Shown in pieces: positions 34,091-43,632 of a stretch of DNA of 57,670 nucleotides. The notes beneath the pieces are model-generated. The model had not been told where the DNA came from. It saw only the letters and a list, made by a program, of their open reading frames with translations, and ran no database searches. A program made the position numbers and the translations under genes. Source of the DNA: Rhizobium rhizogenes NBRC 13257 (lineage in GTDB: Bacteria > Pseudomonadota > Alphaproteobacteria > Rhizobiales > Rhizobiaceae); contig NZ_BAYX01000027.1 in NCBI RefSeq assembly GCF_000696095.1, positions 1 to 57,670 of the forward strand, in the 5' to 3' direction. Each line of letters begins with the position of its first letter. The first letter of the stretch is position 1.

Positions 34091-34206
34091 ACGGGCACTT
34101 CTGTTAACAAGTGGTCTGGCGTACAGCTGCCCGACCCAACGCAGATGGTCACGCAGGCAGACGCAACGGTCAGGATCGGTCGGCCACATCATGTTGAGCC
34201 CGATGG

Positions 34207-34557
34207 TCAGGGCTCTGGCTGCTGCCAATGAGGATAGGTCACATAAGCGGTCACGGCACCCTTCTCATGCGAACGGATGGTCACCGTGTCGCCTTTCTGC
34301 ATTGCAATGATCTCGCCAGGCCCCGCTGTCAGCGATCCGTGCGTGTCGCTGACAGTTATGTTTCCTTCCAGGACAATCATCGTGTCGTGTACGGCTATGG
34401 TCTCCTCGAGAATCTGGTCTGGACCGTAGCGTCCGAACCCAATGGTGACTGGTCCGCCGTGGCGCTGGTCGAGCAGGTTGCCGGTGAAGATGTCACCTTC
34501 CTGTCCCGGCGAGCGTTCAAACACCGCGTCGGCAATAGCGAATTTGTAAACGGTCAT
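34207..34557 (-). CDS. Small cupin-domain protein
   Basis: 116 aa, a single cupin barrel resembling EutQ-like proteins: EETIAVHDTMIVLEGNITVSDTHGSLTAGPGEIIAMQKGDTV is the strand-turn pattern with the conserved ExxxVLEG and PGE. Metal ligands are sparse (only HD near the first motif), so it may not be an enzyme. AGGAGA lies seven bases before the ATG at 34557. It precedes the esterase gene. Confidence 0.8.
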   Translation of the reverse strand: MTVYKFAIADAVFERSPGQEGDIFTGNLLDQRHGGPVTIGFGRYGPDQILEETIAVHDTMIVLEGNITVSDTHGSLTAGPGEIIAMQKGDTVTIRSHEKGAVTAYVTYPHWQQPEP

Positions 34558-34897
34558 TGACTGTCTCCTAAAGGTTGGAACCGAGCGCGAGACGGGTTCT
34601 GATTGCGCCACACCCGTCGCCGGGCACGTTGATGGCAGCTCGAAGATGTCGCGCGATAGGCCACGTTCGTGCAAAGCTGTGTCGCCGAAAGCGGAACGCC
34701 AAACGAATCTGGCTCTTTCAATTCAGTGGTACCGACAGCATATGCCGTATCGACCATCGCGTTCACGACTCTCTCCGATATCCGCGGCCGGCAGTTCAGA
34801 TTTTATGGTGTGATCAACTGGCGGCAGAGCGGCAATCTGTGTTGCCAGGCGCGCGAGGAAGCATCGATTTTTCCGTCAGCGGTAACGACTGGGTTCA
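34558..34897. other. Intergenic region, no recognisable gene
   Basis: 340 bases between the AraC stop and the cupin start. A plus-strand frame (34669-34953) is open but has no family similarity that I recognise, has no clear ribosome site and runs antisense into the AraC gene. Confidence 0.4.
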
Positions 34898-35776
34898 TCA
34901 CTCCAGATCAGCTACCGGCGCGCTGCCGAACATGCTCTTGTACTCGCGGCTGAACTGCGACGGGCTTTTATAACCCACCTCATACGCCACGCGCGAAACA
35001 TTGGTGCTCCCGCTGGCAAGAAGCTTTCGCGCCTCAAGCAAGCGGATATGGCGTTGAAAAGCAAGCGGGCTGAACCCCGTGACTTCCTTGAAATGCCTGT
35101 GAAAGCTTGTTACGCTCATGTGAGAAGCCGCCGCCAGCGCAGGAATATTGACAGGCTCGCTATGATTGGAAGCGAGCCAATCCGCCGCTGACTTGAGTTG
35201 CTGAAAGCGGCCGTTTCTCTGACTGACCTGTCGGAGCGTGTCACCCATCGAGCTCTGAAGCAGGCGATAATAGAGCTCAAACTCGTAGTGTGGTGCCAGC
35301 GCACCGATATCGTCGGGCGCGTTGACCAGCTCGACGAGGCGCGCGAATGCGTCGCCGACGGGTCCGTCCAGGCCGCCGGCGGCGACCGCGCATGTCCACC
35401 GGTCCTCACGCTTGGGGATATCGAACATGACGCGCGTCAAAATATCGGCATCAAGATGAAGGCTGACGCCAACATAGGGGAAATTAGGCTTAGCGCCGGT
35501 CAATTGGTGGCTGTAGGGCAGTCCAAAGGACGATACCGCGCAATCGCCCGTGACCAGTTCGAACCGATTGGCGCCCATGATCAAGACTTTGGTTCCGCGC
35601 AACACCGCATAGAACATGGGTTCGAACACCGCCAAAGTGGGCGACGTGGCCCTTGCGCTTGTCCAAATCGTCACGCGCGGAACGGGGGTGGGAACGCCCA
35701 CTGTACCCGCACGCGCCGAAACAAACGGAGCAACGGCCTTTAGCAGAAGTGTCGATGGCTTCACGGGATCGAACAT
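34898..35776 (-). CDS. AraC-family transcriptional regulator
   Basis: 292 aa from the ATG at 35776 (MFDPVKPSTLLL), preferred to the longer frame at 35914, whose first 46 residues have no similarity. The N-terminal half is an AraC_N-type ligand domain (MFYAVLRGTKVLIMG, SLHLDADILTRVMFD). The C-terminal half has two helix-turn-helix units: NIPALAAASHMSVTSFHRHFKEVTGFSP and NVSRVAYEVGYKSPSQFSREYKSMFG. It is divergent from the SDR gene at 35954 and likely controls it. Confidence 0.9.
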   Translation of the reverse strand: MFDPVKPSTLLLKAVAPFVSARAGTVGVPTPVPRVTIWTSARATSPTLAVFEPMFYAVLRGTKVLIMGANRFELVTGDCAVSSFGLPYSHQLTGAKPNFPYVGVSLHLDADILTRVMFDIPKREDRWTCAVAAGGLDGPVGDAFARLVELVNAPDDIGALAPHYEFELYYRLLQSSMGDTLRQVSQRNGRFQQLKSAADWLASNHSEPVNIPALAAASHMSVTSFHRHFKEVTGFSPLAFQRHIRLLEARKLLASGSTNVSRVAYEVGYKSPSQFSREYKSMFGSAPVADLE

Positions 35777-35953
35777 CACGTCAGCATGTAGTGATTTGGT
35801 AGGATCAGGCAAGTGTCTGGGAAGATCAGGAATGTTGCCTGCGTCGCGATCGCCTATTTTGAGGCGCAACAAAAAGCCTGCCGGAGCAGCCCGTAGCGAG
35901 GAATGAGCCTCCAAATCGGCGTCAAGGCGACAGGAATAGGAAAGGGTTCGACC

Positions 35954-36694
35954 ATGCAGGAACTAGCTGGAAAGAATGCGCTCGTCACCGGTGGATCGCG
36001 TGGCATCGGGGCTGCGATCGCGATAGCTCTGTCGGAGAAAGGTGCGAACGTTGCGATAACGTACGAGCGATCCGCCGACAGCGCGGAGCGACTTTCCCGG
36101 ATTGTTGAAGGGAATGGGAGCAAGGCAATCGCGATACAGGCCGACAGCGCGGATCCTTCGGCCATCCAGTGGTCGGTGGACGAAACTGTCCGCGCACTGG
36201 GTGGTCTCGACATTCTCGTCAACAATGCGGCGATCGCGCGATACAACCACATTGCAGATTTCACGATCGAGGACATCGACGCGCTGCTTGCCGTTAACGT
36301 GCGTGGGCCTGTTCTGACTGCAAAGGCTGCCATCCCTCACCTCAAGGAAGGCGGGCGCATCATTACCATCGGATCGGCGGGCGCGGATCGCATCGCCGGC
36401 GTGCCTGGTACGGTCTACTATATGACCAAAGGCGCGCTCCAGGCATTCAACCGTGGCCTCGCGCGCGAATTGGGCGCCCGAGATATAACGGTCAATCTCG
36501 TCCAGCCTGGATCGACAAATACGGACTCGAATCCCGAGACGGGCGAATTTGCCGACTATCAGCGTGGTCTCAGCGCCCTTGGCCGCTTTAACCAGCCGGA
36601 AGATGTCGCGGCAGCAGTCGCTTTCCTCGCAACGCCTGCCGCTCGGCAAATCACCGGCACCATCCTGACGGTGGACGGCGGCGCGCTTGCGTAG
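35954..36694 (+). CDS. SDR-family oxidoreductase
   Basis: Classical SDR, 246 aa. It has TGGSRGIGAA for NADP(H) binding with a following Arg (YERS), NNAA, IGSAGAD, YYMTKGA (Tyr and Lys of the active site) and LVQPGSTNTD. The start at 35954 has AGGAAAGG before it. The sequence is of the 3-oxoacyl-reductase-like group common beside AraC or TetR regulators. Substrate unknown. Confidence 0.92.
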   Translation: MQELAGKNALVTGGSRGIGAAIAIALSEKGANVAITYERSADSAERLSRIVEGNGSKAIAIQADSADPSAIQWSVDETVRALGGLDILVNNAAIARYNHIADFTIEDIDALLAVNVRGPVLTAKAAIPHLKEGGRIITIGSAGADRIAGVPGTVYYMTKGALQAFNRGLARELGARDITVNLVQPGSTNTDSNPETGEFADYQRGLSALGRFNQPEDVAAAVAFLATPAARQITGTILTVDGGALA

Positions 36695-37067
36695 TGTTTG
36701 GTAATGGCTGTTGGTTGCCTGGCGGAATTCAGGCAACCTTCGCTTTGTGAATAGTGTAGCAGCCGGAGAACTCGCGTTCCCCGTTCCGCGACAGAGTTTT
36801 GCCGATGCGATGACTATTCGAGCCTGCTCGGCAACTCTACCAAACTCAGTGAGAAGTAGACCGGCCAGGCAAGGCCTGTTGCTAGCCGCTTCAAAACGAG
36901 AGACCGGGGATGTGAGTGCATGGCTGAAGCGAGCTTGGGGCAGACGACGGCCGCTGCAGCGCTGAAGGATCTGGAACATATCCTGGCGGCACGGATGGGC
37001 TGAGAGGCGGCCTGCAACCGTTGTGACCATTAAAGGCAGAACGTCCTATACAGGAAAGGAATGGTAC
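36695..37067. other. Intergenic region, no recognisable gene
   Basis: 370 bases between the SDR and the MDR genes. The last part holds a 27-codon frame near 36918 ending in HILAARMG, which could be the tail of a decayed gene. I cannot name it. Confidence 0.35.
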
Positions 37068-38024
37068 ATGAAGGCTGCAGTCTATGACAACCCCGGCCCC
37101 CCGACAGTCTTAAGATATGCCGATGTGCCGGATCCCGTCTGTAGACCGGGGGACGTTCTAATCGCGGTCGAGGCGATTTCGATTGAAGGCGGCGACCTGG
37201 TCAATCGGCGCTCGACGCCGCAGCGCCCTTCGTGGATCGTCGGTTATGCTGCTGCCGGGACCATCGTCGCGATCGGTGAAAATGTAAGGGATCGGACGGT
37301 TGGCCAAAAAGTGACAGCCTTCGACATGCAGGGATCGCATGCCGAACTCTGGGCCGTGCCTGCCTCACGCACATGGTTGATCCCGAACGACGTCGACATG
37401 GTGCAAGCCGCAGCGCTACCAATCTCCTTCGGGACGGCCCGCCACTGCGTCATCACCAAGGGCAGGCTAAATGAAGGCGAAACAGTTCTGATCCAGGCCG
37501 CCGCTGGCGGCGTCGGTCTGGCAGCCATTCAGCTCGCGCGTCAAGCGGGGGCGACGGTTATTGCGGCTGCCGGCGGTCGCGAACGACAAACGCGTCTGAG
37601 CAAGCTTGGCGCTACCCATGTCATTGATCGATTTGAGCAGGATGTTGTTGGTGAAGTCCGTCGGTTGACCGATGGCAAGGGGGCTGATCTTGTAATCGAC
37701 CCCGTGGGGTCGACCTTGCAAGGTTCCCTTTCCGCGCTGGCAGCCGAAGGGCGTCTCGTCTTTGTGGGGAATGCCGGCGGTGGCGATCTCGACGTCGATC
37801 TCTGGTCCCCGATGCAGAACAATCAGACCCTTCATGGCGTTTTCATGGGATCGCTGTTCGAACGGCCTGCCGTGCACGGGACGGTTGACGAACTTCTCGA
37901 GGCTGTGGCGGAAAGACGGCTCGACGTCGTCATCGATAATGTCTTCCCGCTGCGAGAGGCATCAAAAGCACACGAGTATGCAGAAACGGCAAGGTCATTG
38001 GGCCGCGTCGTGATGACACCCTGA
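37068..38024 (+). CDS. Zinc-independent MDR oxidoreductase (quinone oxidoreductase-like)
   Basis: Medium-chain dehydrogenase, 318 aa. The catalytic-domain start is MKAAVYDNPGPPTVLRYADVPDPV, the NADPH-binding motif is AAAGGVGLAAIQLARQAGATVIA, and GADLVIDPVGS and VFVGNAGG follow. The Cys ligands of the structural and catalytic zinc are absent, as in quinone oxidoreductases. GGAAAGGA precedes the ATG at 37068. Probably reduces quinones or enones. Confidence 0.9.
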   Translation: MKAAVYDNPGPPTVLRYADVPDPVCRPGDVLIAVEAISIEGGDLVNRRSTPQRPSWIVGYAAAGTIVAIGENVRDRTVGQKVTAFDMQGSHAELWAVPASRTWLIPNDVDMVQAAALPISFGTARHCVITKGRLNEGETVLIQAAAGGVGLAAIQLARQAGATVIAAAGGRERQTRLSKLGATHVIDRFEQDVVGEVRRLTDGKGADLVIDPVGSTLQGSLSALAAEGRLVFVGNAGGGDLDVDLWSPMQNNQTLHGVFMGSLFERPAVHGTVDELLEAVAERRLDVVIDNVFPLREASKAHEYAETARSLGRVVMTP

Positions 38025-38069
38025 CGCTGAGGTGTCGAAAAATGGTTTGGCAGGAGGAGGGCAGTCGGT

Positions 38070-38560
38070 ATGAAACGTATTTCGTTCAGGAACAGAAATA
38101 TCGACGTTGCCGGGAATGTTCATCTGCGGCCGGGGTTTGATAAGAGCTGGTCATATCCGGCACTTGTTTTGTCGACCCCGGAAGCAACGTGAAGGAGCAG
38201 ATCTGTGTGATCTATCCGGCGAGATTGGCTGAGCGAGGCTTTCTGGCGCTGACCTTCGATTCTTCCTACCAGGGCGAGAGCGGCGGCAAGCCGCGAGCCC
38301 TCGAAGATCCGGCCGCCCGGATCGAAGACATTCGTTAAGCGGTCGATGTCCTGACGACGCTTCCTTATTGTACGAAGAGCGCATTAAGCCTCTCGGAATT
38401 TGCGCCGGCGGTGGCTATGCGATCAACGCAGCGCTGACGGAATGCCGCTTCAACGCAGTCGCAATTGACCGGGTAACGGCGTTCCACTCAAAGTATCTGC
38501 CGACCATAGTCGCCGGCCTGCGCGTCAGCTCCGGGACCGTCTCGATCTGTCGCTCTATAT
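38070..38560 (+). pseudogene. Broken alpha/beta hydrolase (dienelactone-hydrolase-like)
   Basis: Remnant of a conserved alpha/beta hydrolase. From the ATG 38070 (GGAGGAGGG before it) the frame reads MKRISFRNRNIDVAG up to LVLSTPE and stops at 38190. The expected continuation (VKEQICVIYPARLAERGFLALTFDSS, in part) is in another frame from about 38178 to a TAA at about 38337. The nucleophile elbow LGICAGGGYAINAAL is in a third register around 38390-38450. The C-terminal half is missing, cut by the start of the LysR gene region. At least two frameshifts and one stop make it non-functional. Confidence 0.85.
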
Positions 38561-38563
38561 CCG

Positions 38564-39457
38564 CTAGATGGGCTGTTGGTTTCCTTGCCTGCTATCATCG
38601 AAACACTCGATCAGCATCTCGGTCAGGACGCGGACCTTTCGAGAGGGGTGCTGTCCCGGCGGACGAACGACATAGATTCCGGCCGGGGGTGGTGGATGAT
38701 TTTTCATGACCGTCACCAACGTGCCGGAATCGAGATAGTCCCGGGTGAGGCCATCGGGGAGGGCAGCGATACCCAACCCGGCCGCAGCAGCGACGACGAG
38801 AGCCGCCCCGTTGTCAGCCTTGAAACGGCCCTGCGGGCGAATGGTCAGGATCTTGTCGCCGTCCATCACCTGCCACGTTTCCATCCCCTGCATAAGCGCC
38901 TGATGCGTGACGAGTTCCTCCGGTGTTTCCGGCGAGCCATGGGCTTTTATATAGGCGGGGCTCGCGACGTATTTTCCGTAGAGAGGACCAACGCGTCTTG
39001 CCATCAGGTTGGAATCTTGAAGCGTACCGACCCGGATCGCGCAATCAAACCCTTCCCCGATCAAGTCCACGAAACGGTCGCTATAGCTGGTCTGGATCTG
39101 CAGTTGCGGATGGCGCAATGCCATATCCGCAATGACAGACGCAAAGTGGGTAGGCCCGAACGACAGGGGTGCCGCAATTCTCAGGCGGCCGCTCAGTTCG
39201 CCGGCGGGCAGGATCGTGTCTCTGGCGACATCGATCTCGGCGCTGACCCTGGCGGCATAATCCCGGAAAGTGGCGCCCGCTTCCGTCAAGGACGCCCCGC
39301 GCGTGGATCTTGCGAGCAGCTGGGCGCCAAGCTCCGCCTCAAGTCTTGAGAGCCGTCGGCTGACCATTGATTTGGAGACGCCCAGCCGGAGCGCAGCAGA
39401 CGTCACTCCGCCCGCATCCGCAACCTCCACAAACGTCCGCAGATCTTCAATGTCCAT
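38564..39457 (-). CDS. LysR-family regulator A
   Basis: 297 aa. The start is taken at MDIEDLRTFVEVADAGG (39457), where the two other LysR genes of this region also start. The winged helix is VTSAALRLGVSKSMVSRRLSRLEAELGAQLLARSTRG. The effector domain runs from LRIAAPLSFGPTHFASV to the end, with PPGQHPSRKVRVLTEM near the C-terminus shared with the paralogues. It is divergent from the YcaC-like hydrolase gene and could control it. Confidence 0.92.
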   Translation of the reverse strand: MDIEDLRTFVEVADAGGVTSAALRLGVSKSMVSRRLSRLEAELGAQLLARSTRGASLTEAGATFRDYAARVSAEIDVARDTILPAGELSGRLRIAAPLSFGPTHFASVIADMALRHPQLQIQTSYSDRFVDLIGEGFDCAIRVGTLQDSNLMARRVGPLYGKYVASPAYIKAHGSPETPEELVTHQALMQGMETWQVMDGDKILTIRPQGRFKADNGAALVVAAAAGLGIAALPDGLTRDYLDSGTLVTVMKNHPPPPAGIYVVRPPGQHPSRKVRVLTEMLIECFDDSRQGNQQPI

Positions 39458-39470
39458 GTTGCGTTCCCCG

Positions 39471-39485
39471 TTTCGCGACACTGTT
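39471..39485 (-). promoter_or_regulatory. Conserved LysR leader motif, copy A
   Basis: TTTCGCGACACTGTT, 14-28 bases before the LysR A start on the minus strand, where it reads CAGTGTCGCGAAA. Related strings stand in the same place before LysR B and C and at 42470. It may be an autoregulatory operator or an ancestral leader. Confidence 0.4.
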
Positions 39486-39608
39486 CGGCACAAACGATGA
39501 CTACCGCATCGAAAACGGGAATGACAAGGTCCTTTCGCAGCCGCCGCTTCGGAGGGTGTTCACCTCTCCTGAGCGTGTCTCAATCAATCGCCAACATAGG
39601 ATGTAAGT

Positions 39609-40271
39609 ATGACCTTTCGTAACGGCCTTGACTCACTTCTTCGTCCCGAAGACTCCGTCCTCGTCATGATCGACCACCAGCCTTATCAGCTCGCGAACGT
39701 GAACAGCCACGATCCGCAGGCGGTGGTGAACAACACCACGGCGCTTGCGAAAGCGGCAAAGGTTTTCAACGTTCCTACGATCCTGACGAGTGTGATCGCC
39801 GGCCGGGGTGGTCTGCTCTTCAAACACCTCACCGATGTTTTCCCGGGACAAGAGGTGATCGACCGTACATTCATCAACACCTGGCAGGACCCGAAAGTCG
39901 TGGACGTGGTCAAGGCCACCGGCCGCAAGCAGCTCATCATTGCTGGTCTGTGGACCGAAGTCTGCGTTGCGATGCCGGCTATCCAGGCCGCCGGCGAGGG
40001 GTGGGACGTTACGGTGATTACCGACGCGTCGGGTGGCACCTCGGTCGAGGCGCATCAGGTCGCCATCCAGCGGATGATCGGGGCCGGCATCAACATGATG
40101 ACCTGGCTCGCGATCGCCGCCGAATGGCAGCGCGATTGGGCTCGCGAGGAAACTGCGGCTGCGCTGACGGACGTCATCATCGAGCATGCCGGTGGTAGCG
40201 GCATCGCCTATCTGTGGGAGCAGCAGCTCCTCAATACGCCCGTACAGGCGACCGGCCAGGCCGGTCTTTAA
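39609..40271 (+). CDS. YcaC-like isochorismatase-family hydrolase
   Basis: 220 aa. The Asp of the triad is in VLVMIDHQPYQL and the Cys in LWTEVCVAMPAIQAAGEGWDV; the Lys position is less clear (DRTFINTW), as in YcaC-type members. The C-terminal part MTWLAIAAEWQRDWAREE is specific to that group. The reaction is unknown in YcaC itself. Divergent from LysR A. Confidence 0.87.
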   Translation: MTFRNGLDSLLRPEDSVLVMIDHQPYQLANVNSHDPQAVVNNTTALAKAAKVFNVPTILTSVIAGRGGLLFKHLTDVFPGQEVIDRTFINTWQDPKVVDVVKATGRKQLIIAGLWTEVCVAMPAIQAAGEGWDVTVITDASGGTSVEAHQVAIQRMIGAGINMMTWLAIAAEWQRDWAREETAAALTDVIIEHAGGSGIAYLWEQQLLNTPVQATGQAGL

Positions 40272-40280
40272 AAGCTGACT

Positions 40281-40342
40281 GGGATGGCGGAATCTCGAAT
40301 TGATGTCACTGTAAAGGCCCCAAAGTCGAGCCTCGCCATCCC
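40281..40342 (+). repeat. Inverted repeat after the YcaC-like gene
   Basis: GGGATGGCG (40281-40289) and CGCCATCCC (40334-40342) are perfectly complementary over nine bases with 44 bases between, and similarity extends weakly on both sides. It may form a transcript-end hairpin; no T-run follows. Confidence 0.35.
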
Positions 40343-40488
40343 GACTCAAGCGAGTTCAAGCTTGGGCCGGCCGTGCACCGACGCGAAAGATGCGCCTGCG
40401 ACCATCGCGACGGCGACTATTTGAGGGTGGAAATGAAACTCGCCCGGTAGCGTGGCAACAAACCGGGCGAAACTTATAAGGCTCAAGC

Positions 40489-41520
40489 ATGGAAATCGGT
40501 ATCGACAGTTTTGCAGCAATCCTTCCCGATCCGAAAACGGGTAAGCTCCCGTCACCGTCGGATCGCATGGCTGAGCTTATCGAGGAGGTCGTGGCCGCAG
40601 ATCGCGTCGGGCTCGATGTCTTCGGTATCGGCGAGCATCACCGCAGTGAGTTTCTCGACTCCGCCCCGGCCGTCATTCTGGCCGCGGCCGCGGCCCGCAC
40701 GGATCGGATCCGGTTGGCGAGCGCGGTCACGGTTCTAAGCGCAGCCGATCCGGTGCGGGTATTTCAGGAATTCGCGACGCTCGACTTGATTTCCGGGGGG
40801 CGCACCGAGCTCGTGGTCGGTCGAGGCTCCTTCATCGAGGCCTATCCGCTATTCGGCCTGGATACGCGCCACTATGACGAGCTCTTCGCCGAAAAGCTCG
40901 ACCTGTTTCTCAAGCTCGGCGAGACGAGAGATATCACCTGGGAAGGCCGCTTTCGTCCGCCACTCAAAGGGCAAGGCGTCTTTCCGCGTCCACATCAATT
41001 GCGGCTTCCAGTCTGGATCGGCGTTGGCGGTTCGCCCGAATCCTTCGCTCGCGCCGGTGCACTTGGCCTTCCCTTGATGGTGGCGATCATCGGCGGCAAC
41101 TTTGAACGTTTCCGGCCGCTTGTCGATCTCTATCGCGAAAGCGGTCTGCGCGCCGGGCACGGCCCGGAAAAGCTTAAGGTCGGGATGCATGCAATGGGTT
41201 TCGTCGGCGAGACCGACATGGCCGCAAAGGATGCCTTCTTCCCCGGATGGGCGCATCTGACGACGAAGATCGGTCGTGAGCGCGGCTGGTCGCCACCGAC
41301 GCGACAGCAGTTCGAGATCATGGCGGGTCCTGACGGTGCATTCCTGGTCGGCGATCCTAAAACTGTTGCGGATAAGATGCTGCAGGCCAACGAAACGCTT
41401 GGTGGCCTTTCGCGCATCACCTTCCAGATGAGTACGGCTTCGCTTGAAACGACCGCGATGAAGCAGTCGATCGAGCTTCTGGGCATCGAGGTCGCTCCGA
41501 TCATCAGGGCAGCGCGATAG
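40489..41520 (+). CDS. LLM-class flavin-dependent oxidoreductase
   Basis: Luciferase-like monooxygenase fold, 343 aa. Typical stretches are DVFGIGEHHRSEFLDSAP, LASAVTVLSAADPVRVFQEFATLDLISGGRTELVVGRGSF (flavin site) and PVWIGVGGSPESFARAG. Such enzymes use reduced FMN from a separate reductase. Substrate unknown. LysR B follows after 37 bases in the same direction. Confidence 0.92.
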   Translation: MEIGIDSFAAILPDPKTGKLPSPSDRMAELIEEVVAADRVGLDVFGIGEHHRSEFLDSAPAVILAAAAARTDRIRLASAVTVLSAADPVRVFQEFATLDLISGGRTELVVGRGSFIEAYPLFGLDTRHYDELFAEKLDLFLKLGETRDITWEGRFRPPLKGQGVFPRPHQLRLPVWIGVGGSPESFARAGALGLPLMVAIIGGNFERFRPLVDLYRESGLRAGHGPEKLKVGMHAMGFVGETDMAAKDAFFPGWAHLTTKIGRERGWSPPTRQQFEIMAGPDGAFLVGDPKTVADKMLQANETLGGLSRITFQMSTASLETTAMKQSIELLGIEVAPIIRAAR

Positions 41521-41530
41521 GACGGGTATC

Positions 41531-41544
41531 CACGGTGTCGGAAC
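41531..41544 (+). promoter_or_regulatory. Conserved LysR leader motif, copy B
   Basis: CACGGTGTCGGAAC, 14-27 bases before the LysR B start, followed by the GGAGGA ribosome site. It aligns with copies A and C in the orientation of each gene. Confidence 0.4.
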
Positions 41545-41557
41545 GGAGGAATGCCAA

Positions 41558-42448
41558 ATGGACATCGAAGATCTGCGGGTATTCGTCGAGGTTGCCGATG
41601 CGGGAGGCATCACTTCGGCTGCGCGTAGACTGGGGGCCTCCAAGTCCATGGTCAGCCGCGCTCTCACCAGGATCGAGGGTGCGCTCGGCGCCCAGCTTCT
41701 TGCACGAACGACACGCGGAGCCGGTCTGACGGAAGCCGGGGCGTTGTTTCGCGACCACGCAGCACGGGTCTGCGCCGAGATCGACACCGCGCGCGAGGCG
41801 ATCCTGCCGCAAGGTGACCTTCGCGGACGCCTCCGGATCGCGGTTCCGCTGACATCGGGTCCGGTGCATTTTGCACCGGTCCTGGCCAAAATGGCGCGCC
41901 ACCACCCGCAGCTTCAGATACAAGCCGACTACAGCGATCGGTTCGCTGACTTGATCGTCGACGGGTTCGATTGTGCAATCCGTGTCGGCGCTCTTCGCGA
42001 TTCGAATTTGATCGCAAAACGCGTCGGCCAGATCTACGGCAAGCTGGTGGCGAGCCCGGACTATATAAGATTGCACGGCTCGCCGCAGACGCCGGAAGAC
42101 ATCGCGTCGCACCAGGCTCTGGTCGGTGCGGAGAGCTGGCGATTCATGGATGGCGAAAAGATCGTCACAGTGCAGCCGCAGGGCCGCTTCAGGACCGACA
42201 ACGGCATGGCGCTTGCGAGTGCGGCCGCTGAAGGGCTCGGCATCGCCTGGCTCCCCGATTGCGTCACCCGCGACTATCTCGCTTCAGGGGCTCTCGTTCC
42301 GATCATGACACGTTTTCCGCTACCGATCGGCGGGGTCTATGTCGTACGACCTCCCAGCCCGCATCCATCCCGAAAGGTGCGGATCCTCTCGGAGTTCCTG
42401 ATCGAATCCTTTGAGAAAGACACGCGTCTTTGGGGCGCCGAGGTTTGA
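41558..42448 (+). CDS. LysR-family regulator B
   Basis: 296 aa. It begins MDIEDLRVFVEVADAGGITSAARRLGASKSMVSRALTRIEGALGAQ, nearly the same helix as regulators A and C. The effector domain shows LRIAVPLTSGPVHFAPVL and the C-terminal PHPSRKVRILSEFLIESF. It lies between the LLM oxidoreductase and pirin genes, all rightward, so it may control both sides. Confidence 0.92.
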   Translation: MDIEDLRVFVEVADAGGITSAARRLGASKSMVSRALTRIEGALGAQLLARTTRGAGLTEAGALFRDHAARVCAEIDTAREAILPQGDLRGRLRIAVPLTSGPVHFAPVLAKMARHHPQLQIQADYSDRFADLIVDGFDCAIRVGALRDSNLIAKRVGQIYGKLVASPDYIRLHGSPQTPEDIASHQALVGAESWRFMDGEKIVTVQPQGRFRTDNGMALASAAAEGLGIAWLPDCVTRDYLASGALVPIMTRFPLPIGGVYVVRPPSPHPSRKVRILSEFLIESFEKDTRLWGAEV

Positions 42449-42469
42449 TGCTGCAAGAGCATGTTTTGC

Positions 42470-42488
42470 TTTCTGCGACACAGCGTCC
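42470..42488 (+). promoter_or_regulatory. Conserved LysR motif without a LysR start
   Basis: TTTCTGCGACACAGCGTCC resembles the leader motif of the three LysR genes but lies 125 bases before the pirin gene, after the LysR B stop. Its presence where no LysR gene begins favours a binding site over mere shared ancestry. Confidence 0.4.
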
Positions 42489-42613
42489 CGTTTCCCGCGG
42501 CTAGTCGCGGGTGCCATCATTTTTTAGAGTCGATAGCGGCTCCGCCTAGCGGGCAGCAAAACGGAAGAGAAGCTCAGTGGAGTTAACGCTGGAGAGTGAA
42601 GAGGAGAACATGC

Positions 42614-43549
42614 ATGAGCTGGAACCCCGCTATTGCCCCGGCCTGTCCTGAAGAGGGTGGTCTGGATGCAATCGACACTTTGATCATCCCCCGTTCGCGC
42701 GACCTCGGTGGTTTCGAAGTCCGTCGCGCCTTGCCCGCTCCGAAACGGCAAATGGTGGGACCGTTCATTTTCTTCGATCAGGTCGGACCAGCAGAACTTG
42801 TGACTGGACAGGGCATTGATGTGCGGCCGCATCCGCATATCGGGCTCGGTACCGTGACCTATCTTTATCGAGGCGAATTCCATCACCGCGACAGCACAGG
42901 TGCCGATCAGATCATTCGCCCCGGCGCCCTGAACTGGATGATCGCGGGCCGTGGCGTCTCGCATTCCGAGCGCACCACGCCGGAAGGCCGCAGCGGGCCG
43001 CAAAGCTTGCTGGGAATCCAGACCTGGGTGGCGCTTCCCGACAACCATGAAGACATGGCGCCGATGTTTGAACACCATGGAACAGAGGCGCTGCCCACGG
43101 TCGAGGATCGCGGCGTCACGATTCGGCTTATCCTGGGAAACGCCTATGGCAAGGTTGCTCCCGCGAAGATGTTTTCCGAGACTTTCTATGCCGATGTCAC
43201 GCTGGAGGCAGACGCCCGCCTGCCTCTGCCGGATGATCACGAGGATCGCGGGATCTATATCGTCGACGGTTCTATCTCGATCGCTGGCCAGGACTTCGAA
43301 GCGATGCAGATGATGGTGTTTCGCCCCGGTGACAGGATCACCGTGACCGCTGGCGAAAGAGGCGCCCGGTTAATGATTCTCGGCGGCGCGACGCTTCCTG
43401 GTCCGCGTTACATTTGGTGGAATTTTGTCGCCTCTTCGCAAGAGCGGATCGAAGAAGCCAAGGCCGAATGGCGTGCCGGGAACTGGGGGAAGGGGCGTTT
43501 CGATCTCCCGGTTGACGACAGGGACGAGCACATTCCCTTGCCCGATTGA
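42614..43549 (+). CDS. Pirin-family protein
   Basis: Bicupin of the pirin family, 311 aa. The N-terminal cupin has the iron ligands in VRPHPHIGLGTVTYLYRGEFHHRDS and the family signature IRPGALNWMIAGRGVSHSER. The C-terminal cupin is less conserved. Pirins bind Fe(II), and some have quercetinase activity. I use the ATG at 42614 (MSWNPAI). Upstream is LysR B, the likely regulator. Confidence 0.93.
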   Translation: MSWNPAIAPACPEEGGLDAIDTLIIPRSRDLGGFEVRRALPAPKRQMVGPFIFFDQVGPAELVTGQGIDVRPHPHIGLGTVTYLYRGEFHHRDSTGADQIIRPGALNWMIAGRGVSHSERTTPEGRSGPQSLLGIQTWVALPDNHEDMAPMFEHHGTEALPTVEDRGVTIRLILGNAYGKVAPAKMFSETFYADVTLEADARLPLPDDHEDRGIYIVDGSISIAGQDFEAMQMMVFRPGDRITVTAGERGARLMILGGATLPGPRYIWWNFVASSQERIEEAKAEWRAGNWGKGRFDLPVDDRDEHIPLPD

Positions 43550-43632
43550 TTTCTGCCGGTCGGTTTCGATCAGATGACCGTCTAAGGATGGAGCGACACG
43601 TTGAGCACTGGATTGATGATGGAGGAAATGTA

